From positions 1 through 37,511 of the forward strand of contig NZ_AXVA01000035.1 in assembly GCF_000482325.1 (NCBI RefSeq): DNA of 37,511 nucleotides. Direction: 5' to 3'. This document shows positions 32,747 to 37,511 of the stretch, piece by piece. How positions within the stretch are numbered: the first letter of the stretch is position 1; every line of letters starts with the position of its first letter. The position numbers and the translations under genes are program-made. Under the pieces are notes generated by a model, which saw only the letters and a program-made list of their open reading frames with translations, did no database searches and was not told where the DNA came from. The DNA comes from Bacillus sp. UNC438CL73TsuS30 (lineage in GTDB: Bacteria; Bacillota; Bacilli; Bacillales; Cytobacillaceae).

Positions 32747-34186
32747 TTAAACAATGCCAAAGAGGGTGTAGAGGGCAATGATAAAGAACACAGCGATGGT
32801 TTTAATAATCGTTACGGCAAAAATATCTTTATAAGATTGCTTGTGTGTTAACCCTGTAACAGCAAGCAAGGTAATAACGGCTCCGTTGTGCGGAAGGGTG
32901 TCCATACCGCCGGATGCCATTGCGACAACGCGGTGCATAACTTCCGGAGGAATATTAGCAGCTGCAATCGCCTGGTTATACTTATCAGCCATCGCACCAA
33001 GGGCAATCCCCATACCGCCAGAGGCCGACCCTGTTATTCCGGCAAGCGTACTCGTGGTCACCGCGCCATTGACAAGCGGATTATGGAATGTCCCTGAAAT
33101 ACCTCCACTAATCTTAGCAAAGCCTGGAAGTGCCGCGATAATTCCACCGAACCCGTACTCCGCACCTGTATTCATCGTGGCTAATAGAGAACCGGCAATG
33201 GATGTGTTTAATCCCTCTTTCAAATTCTTCGTTACCTTTTTCCAATCATAAAGAAGTGAAGTGAGAATCCCCACGATCAGTGCCATAATAATCGCCCATA
33301 TCGCTGCAGTCGTAGTCACATCCACAGTATACGTTTTCAAGCCGATAGCTGAAAAATCAAATCCGTTTGGATACCATTTCGGAATATAGGTGATAAACAC
33401 CTTATTCATGACCCCGACAAGGATCAGCGGCACAAATGCAAAGATCTGTTTTCCAAGCGGCTGCTTTGCCGTTAAATCAGGAGCAGAAGCTTCGTTAGGA
33501 TCCGCTTTCGCCTTTTCTAATGCAGCTGCGGTTTCAGCCTCAAACCCATAATAGCCTTCGCCCGCTTTTTCCGCTTGTTTTCTTCTCATCTCCAAATACA
33601 ACAGACCAACAATAAGAACAAAAATGGCGCCAATCACCCCTAATGTTGGTGCAGCATAGATATTGGTTTTAAAGAAAGCGATAGGAATAACGTTTTGAAT
33701 TTGAGGTGTTCCTGGTAAAGCATCCATTGTGAAGGTAAAGGCACCGAGTGCGATCGTACCAGGAATAAGTCTTTTCGGAATATCTGCCTGTCTGAACATT
33801 TGCGCTGCAAATGGATAGATGGCAAAAACAGCTACAAACAAGCTGACACCGCTATAAGTTAAAATGGCCCCCAATAGGACAATTGTTACGATCGCCCGTT
33901 TGGCTCCAAGCAGGCGGACAATCGTCCTGGCGATGGATTCGGCAATCCCCGACATTTCGACTACCTTTCCAAAAATAGCACCTAATAAAAAGACAGCGAA
34001 ATACGATTTAATAAAGCCGACCATTTTTTCCATAAATACACCGGAAAAGAACGGTAATACATGACTCGGAGCAACGAGTACAACCGCTAAGAGTGCGCAA
34101 ATCGGAGCAAATAAAATAACAGAATAACCGCGGTAAGCAACAAACATTAACAGCCCGAGCGCTAATATAATGACGAACAAATCCAT
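32747..34186 (-). CDS. GntP-family permease, probably for hydroxybutyrate or another organic acid
   Basis: 479 residues with about twelve to thirteen hydrophobic segments. Family features are GYSVILFAPICALLAV near the N-terminus, GALPGTPQIQNVIPI-like DALPGTPQIQNV, GSASGGMGIALG and ASGGMDTLPHNGAVITLL, as in GntP-type permeases found beside bdhA. Start ATG 34186 was chosen because AAAGGGGG lies ~8 bases upstream; an ATG 57 bases further up lacks such support. It is the first gene of the cluster and has a long leader of roughly 270 bases from the sigma-54 promoter. Confidence 0.9.
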   Translation of the reverse strand: MDLFVIILALGLLMFVAYRGYSVILFAPICALLAVVLVAPSHVLPFFSGVFMEKMVGFIKSYFAVFLLGAIFGKVVEMSGIAESIARTIVRLLGAKRAIVTIVLLGAILTYSGVSLFVAVFAIYPFAAQMFRQADIPKRLIPGTIALGAFTFTMDALPGTPQIQNVIPIAFFKTNIYAAPTLGVIGAIFVLIVGLLYLEMRRKQAEKAGEGYYGFEAETAAALEKAKADPNEASAPDLTAKQPLGKQIFAFVPLILVGVMNKVFITYIPKWYPNGFDFSAIGLKTYTVDVTTTAAIWAIIMALIVGILTSLLYDWKKVTKNLKEGLNTSIAGSLLATMNTGAEYGFGGIIAALPGFAKISGGISGTFHNPLVNGAVTTSTLAGITGSASGGMGIALGAMADKYNQAIAAANIPPEVMHRVVAMASGGMDTLPHNGAVITLLAVTGLTHKQSYKDIFAVTIIKTIAVFFIIALYTLFGIV

Positions 34187-34468
34187 ATAAATCCCCCTTT
34201 TAGTTAGTTCTTTCTCTTTTTGATTTCTCCATGAACCCATCATTATTTTTCTTGTCTATCATAGACCCCAACCCCAGTTTCTATGAAAACGGTATCATTT
34301 TGGTTCATACAACTTCCTTAGAAATGCGGACACCAAGTTCTTTTTATGATCCCCATAAATCCATCTGTCACCTCTATAAATGGACGAAACTTCTTCTTAG
34401 TAAAACGATTGTTTCTCCTTCATGCACCCCCTAAGATGTTCATAAATTTTGTTCGCTATTCCAATAAC

Positions 34469-34486
34469 TTGCAAGTATCGTGCCAA
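34469..34486 (-). promoter_or_regulatory. Sigma-54 (-24/-12) promoter of the ketone-body cluster
   Basis: On the minus strand TTGGCACGATACTTGCAA is a near-perfect sigma-54 element: GG (34484-34483) and GC (34472-34471) are 10 bases apart. Start predicted near 34460, leaving a leader of about 270 bases before the GntP permease. This leader (34187-34460) contains no gene and no riboswitch that I recognise. Confidence 0.92.
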
Positions 34487-34528
34487 TGCAAAAAACTAGA
34501 TACTTACTGAAACAGCCTCATCTGTCCA

Positions 34529-34593
34529 TTCCGAAAAAACGGAAAATTCCCGTTTTTCGGAAATTTATTTTAAACATTCCTGATTTTCGGAAT
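34529..34593. promoter_or_regulatory. Inverted repeats upstream of the sigma-54 promoter, likely activator sites
   Basis: TTCCGAAAAAACGG (34529-34542) pairs with CCCGTTTTTCGGAA (34549-34562), and a second, shorter element ATTCCTGATTTTCGGAAT lies at 34576-34593. They sit about 45-110 bases upstream of the -24 element, in the right place for an enhancer. Binding by the product of 30370-31806 is inferred. Confidence 0.6.
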
Positions 34594-34675
34594 CTTTAGA
34601 GAGGAATGAACATTTTCCTTTTTTACATAGATATACCGAATTCAACTCATAATAAAATAAGGGAGGTCTCATAAA

Positions 34676-35575
34676 ATGAATGTAAATTGGTTGCTAGGGC
34701 TAGCTATATTATCTCAACAAGTGTTTATGCCAGGAAATTTGTTCCTCACGAACAATGGACAGCCATTGTCCGTTGTGAATCGTTCTGATCTTTCAATGAA
34801 CATACCCGAACTACCGATGAATTTAGAAAAGGTTAATAAGTTAATGGATGAAATCGACAAAAATGTTTCAAAAAATCCTAAAAATGCCATTATTAATCAT
34901 CAAGGAATCATCATACCTGAACAAGTCGGTTACAAGTTAGATCGTAAAACTTTTACCGAACAAGTTTATGCTTATTATTTTAATAAAGGTTCAACCCAAT
35001 TAGAGGTTCCCATACAGAGAGTTTATCCTAGAGTGGACAGTGAATTGCTTGGTACGATTCGAAGTGAAAAAATTGGGAGATATGTAACATCCTTTAATAA
35101 CTTTAATCAAGAGCGGAACAGAAATATTTCTCTTGCTACTAAAGCGATTAATAACTATGTTCTGTTTCCAGGTGAAAGATTTTCCTTTAATAAAGTGGTT
35201 GGAAAAAGAACGCCAGGAAAAGGATATATGGCCGCACCAGTCATTATTAAGGGGGAATTTTCCGAGGATATTGGCGGTGGAATTTGTCAAGTATCCACGA
35301 CCCTTTTTAATGCAGTAGATAATGCGGGATTAAACGTGATACAACGTAATTCACACAGTAGAGAAGTTTCTTACGTCCCACCTGGCAGAGACGCTACAGT
35401 AAGCTGGAATGGACCGGACCTCGTTTTTGAAAATAAATATAACCAACCCATTCTTATTCAAGCAAAAACATCTGAGAACAAACTAATCATTGAGATCTAC
35501 TCCTCAGATGTGATTACCTATCGGCCTAAAAAGGTCCCGTACCTTCCAAATGGACAAGATAGTCTATCCAAGTAA
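34676..35575 (+). CDS. VanW-family secreted or membrane-associated protein (YoaR type)
   Basis: 299 residues. A short hydrophobic N-terminus may be a signal sequence. A central region of ~90 residues (about 35-125, with GIIIPEQVGYKLD, PG-binding-4-like) precedes the VanW domain (~125-260), which has LFPGERFSFNKVVGKRTPGKGY, GGGICQVSTTLFNA and RNSHSREVSYVPPGRDATVSW. The VanW domain occurs in cell-wall and spore-related proteins; its activity is not known. GGGAGG lies ~9 bases before ATG 34676. It stands alone, is divergent from the ketone-body cluster, and is followed by a large inverted repeat. Confidence 0.88.
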   Translation: MNVNWLLGLAILSQQVFMPGNLFLTNNGQPLSVVNRSDLSMNIPELPMNLEKVNKLMDEIDKNVSKNPKNAIINHQGIIIPEQVGYKLDRKTFTEQVYAYYFNKGSTQLEVPIQRVYPRVDSELLGTIRSEKIGRYVTSFNNFNQERNRNISLATKAINNYVLFPGERFSFNKVVGKRTPGKGYMAAPVIIKGEFSEDIGGGICQVSTTLFNAVDNAGLNVIQRNSHSREVSYVPPGRDATVSWNGPDLVFENKYNQPILIQAKTSENKLIIEIYSSDVITYRPKKVPYLPNGQDSLSK

Positions 35576-35586
35576 AGTTCTCATTC

Positions 35587-35633
35587 TTCGACAAAATTCG
35601 GGTGGTGCCTGTCACCACCCGAATTTTGTCGAA
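35587..35633. repeat. Perfect 21-bp inverted repeat, terminator-like element
   Basis: TTCGACAAAATTCGGGTGGT(G) from 35587 to 35607 pairs perfectly with 35613-35633 around a 5-base loop. The stem is longer than a normal terminator and no clean T run follows. GGTG-CCTGT-CACC-type palindromes recur in Bacillus intergenic DNA, so this may be a dispersed repeat that also stops transcription of the VanW gene. Confidence 0.8.
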
Positions 35634-35811
35634 TTGAATTTACGATTGCTAAAAGATGCGGGCAAAAGAAAAGGCAAATCTTAAGACAACGCCAGCGATT
35701 GCTTAGTTCATATTTTACACGGTTAGGTATTCATTATAAATATAGCCAATACATACCAGAGTGATTTTTGGGGAAAGGTATTTTTTAGTATATCTTTTTT
35801 GGAGGTTACTT

Positions 35812-36825
35812 ATGGAGGAAAAGGGAAACCAGATCAGGTTGACAGCAGGTGAGATTGCTCAACTTTGGCTTCAATACTTAAATGATAGCTCTAGCAAATG
35901 TGTTCTTTCGTATTTTTTAGAAAAAGCTGAAGATGAAGAAATTAAGCCATTAATTCAATATGCACTAGAGCTCACTAACACACATATTGAAAAAATTAAA
36001 GTCATTTTAACTGAAGAAAAACATGTAGTTCCATATGGTTTTAGTATAAAAGAAGATGTGGACTTAACTGCCCCTAGACTTTATTCTGACAGTTTTGTAC
36101 TTAACTTTATAAACCAAATGTCTAAGGTTGGTCTTACATCATACGCTGGTAGTGTTTCAGCATCTGTAAGGGATGACATTAAAGCCTATTACATGGACTG
36201 CCTTACTGAAACAATGCAATTATTTAAAAAATCAACCGATTTATTATTGTCAAAAGGATTGTTCATTCGATCTCCCAGCTTGCCTAATTTAGAGAAGGTC
36301 GAATTTGTAAAAAAGCAATGGTTTATGTTAGATGTGTTTGGCGAGAAAAGACCATTAACAGCAGCTGAAGTAGATAATTTATTTACCAATCTCCAAAGAA
36401 ACGCATTGGGAGTTGCTGCACTTACTGGATTTAGTCAGGTCACACAACATAAGGATGTAAAACAATTCTTTTTAAAAGGATTAGAAATTGGGAATAAACA
36501 TATTAAATTATTTAGAAGTAAGTTAGAGGAAAGTAAACTACCTGCACCAATGGGGTGGGATTCAGAAATAACAAATAGTACAGCTTACACATTTTCCGAT
36601 AAACTTATGATGTTCTTCACATCTAGTTTAATTGGTTTGAGCATCGGGTATTATGGTACAGCTGTCAGTCAAAGTCCAAGAGGCGATATAACTGCAATGT
36701 ATAACAGGCTATCCTTAGAAGTTCAGCTGTATTCCGAAGATGGAGCAAATATCATGATAAAAAATGGATGGTTGGAACAGCCTCCAATGGCATCCGATAG
36801 AGATGAATTAATAAGAAATAAGTAA
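35812..36825 (+). CDS. Double-DUF3231 protein
   Basis: 337 residues made of two DUF3231-like repeats of ~150-160 residues (about 9-160 and 180-325). Each starts LTA(G/A)E, then has paired helices with THIEKIK or KHIKLFR, a short linker with P-x-(G/M)-(F/W), and a helical end with S(A/P)SVRDDI- or SPRGDI-type sequence. The four-helix pattern resembles ferritin-like bundles. The family is common in spore-forming Bacillaceae and its function is unknown. GGAGG lies ~7 bases before ATG 35812; an in-frame upstream ATG at 35761 has no ribosome site. Confidence 0.88.
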   Translation: MEEKGNQIRLTAGEIAQLWLQYLNDSSSKCVLSYFLEKAEDEEIKPLIQYALELTNTHIEKIKVILTEEKHVVPYGFSIKEDVDLTAPRLYSDSFVLNFINQMSKVGLTSYAGSVSASVRDDIKAYYMDCLTETMQLFKKSTDLLLSKGLFIRSPSLPNLEKVEFVKKQWFMLDVFGEKRPLTAAEVDNLFTNLQRNALGVAALTGFSQVTQHKDVKQFFLKGLEIGNKHIKLFRSKLEESKLPAPMGWDSEITNSTAYTFSDKLMMFFTSSLIGLSIGYYGTAVSQSPRGDITAMYNRLSLEVQLYSEDGANIMIKNGWLEQPPMASDRDELIRNK

Positions 36826-36840
36826 ATATAACTCACATTG

Positions 36841-36870
36841 AAAGTCCTTAAAGGAGTAAGGACTTTTTTA
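36841..36870 (+). terminator. Terminator of the DUF3231 gene
   Basis: AAAGTCCTTA (36841-36850) pairs with TAAGGACTTT (36857-36866), followed by T. Confidence 0.9.
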
Positions 36871-36975
36871 TATCATTAGGAATACTCCCATAAACAGCCT
36901 TTTTTAATTGCCAAATACAATCCATGCTTATATGAAAATCATGATAAAAAAAGATGCCCAATTCTATAGGCAGCT

Positions 36976-37119
36976 TTATCTTTCCGAAATATTCGAAATG
37001 ATTCTCTCAAAAACATCCAATTGATCGGTAACAATGAAAACAGGAAGAAGCATCATCGCTAAAAATACAACCAGATTCGAGCCAATCCCTATTTTAAAAA
37101 AGCTAGTTAATACCTTCAT
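36976..37119 (-). CDS. Short open frame for a 47-residue single-pass membrane protein
   Basis: The frame begins ATG 37119 with AAGGGA about 6-7 bases upstream and encodes MKVLTSFFKIGIGSNLVVFL followed by a further hydrophobic stretch and a polar tail ending SNISER. Residues ~10-31 form one membrane segment. A weak hairpin with seven T follows the stop on the minus strand (about 36947-36975). I do not recognise the family. It could be a small regulatory membrane peptide. The call rests on ribosome site, start, composition and terminator only. The remaining parts of 36871-37390 hold two hairpins and no other gene that I can support. Confidence 0.5.
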   Translation of the reverse strand: MKVLTSFFKIGIGSNLVVFLAMMLLPVFIVTDQLDVFERIISNISER

Positions 37120-37240
37120 AATAGTCCCTTCTTAGTTTTAGTGTTAGTACATACTATGCCAATATATCAAAAGGGATTGGACAATCTGATAAAAAATCAT
37201 ATCACTACTGAGTAACCATTCTTTCACTCTTTAAACACAT

Positions 37241-37272
37241 AAAAAATCCGTCCGGATAAACTCAGACGGTCT
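37241..37272 (-). terminator. Second hairpin with T run downstream of the 5S gene
   Basis: On the minus strand ACCGTC, a loop with TGAGTTTATCCG, then GACGG and TTTTTT. It would act as a backup terminator about 85 bases after the first one. Confidence 0.6.
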
Positions 37273-37354
37273 TAATCTAAATATGAAAGAAACTCCGAAA
37301 TTAATTTGCAGTCCAGCCGGATTCTTTGTTTTATCCATTTTTCTTTAGCCATCA

Positions 37355-37387
37355 AAAAAGACCAACTTTGAATAAGTTGGTCTTTTT
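37355..37387 (-). terminator. Terminator of the right-hand rRNA operon
   Basis: AAAAAGACCAACTT (37355-37368) and AAGTTGGTCTTTTT (37374-37387) form a perfect 14-bp stem with a 5-base loop directly after the 5S gene. No tRNA gene lies between. Confidence 0.93.
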
Positions 37388-37389
37388 CT

Positions 37390-37507
<118 letters not shown>

Positions 37508-37511
37508 TATT

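Noticed and set aside
37121..37354. tRNA gene after the 5S gene
   Set aside because: No cloverleaf or GTTCGAATC-type T-arm is visible; two hairpins with T runs follow the 5S gene instead.

Overview
The window looks like chromosome of a spore-forming Bacillaceae bacterium, possibly Neobacillus or a close relative; the genus is a guess. The reasons are Bacillus-type 16S and 5S rRNA, a GerA-type germinant-receptor operon behind a sigma-G-like promoter, strong AAGGAGG-type ribosome sites, low G+C, and a GC-rich Bacillaceae intergenic repeat. The window is the stretch between two rRNA operons, both on the minus strand: the left edge holds the 5' end of a 16S gene with three tandem promoters, and the right edge holds the 5S gene of the next operon.

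Left to right: (1) 670-1905, two membrane proteins of unknown role. (2) 2006-10517, a sigma-54-controlled catabolic cluster: a PAS/AAA+ activator and a class III aminotransferase on the minus strand, divergent from a plus-strand operon of FluG-type amidohydrolase, APC permease, M20 amidohydrolase and glutamine-synthetase-like ligase. A -24/-12 promoter and two tandem palindromes lie between them. (3) 10822-14353, cell-envelope and stress genes: CwlK-like peptidase, M50 protease, a small anchored protein and a RelA/SpoT-domain protein with a coiled coil. (4) 14554-18645, a four-gene GerA/GerB/GerC/D germinant-receptor operon. (5) 18938-21115, SstT-type transporter and a TIGR02206-like membrane protein. 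(6) 21527-27009, a NitT/TauT-type ABC transporter divergent from a CitA/CitT-type two-component system. (7) 27266-27520, an orphan ribbon-helix-helix protein. (8) 27731-34186, a minus-strand ketone-body or hydroxybutyrate cluster: GntP permease, 3-hydroxybutyrate dehydrogenase, sigma-54 activator, 3-hydroxyacyl-CoA dehydrogenase and ScoA/ScoB. It has its own near-perfect -24/-12 promoter and upstream inverted repeats. (9) 34676-36825, a VanW-family protein and a double-DUF3231 protein, then a 47-codon small membrane protein on the minus strand.

The most unusual signal lies between genes. Four arrays (10582, 20221, 21304 and 27075) repeat a nonamer, TGTTGATAT or TGTGGATAA, at a strict 21-base period, about two helical turns. 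The core stays constant and about 12 bases vary. All four point the same way on the chromosome whatever the direction of flanking genes, and each sits next to an intrinsic terminator. Several units are exact DnaA-box nonamers. A fifth array (22690) has the same 21-base period with another core, TTTATCAGCGAAT, whose reverse complement shares TGATA with the first family. Because 21 is a multiple of three, the arrays give false repetitive open frames.

All calls come from reading the sequence and its translations; no database search was possible.
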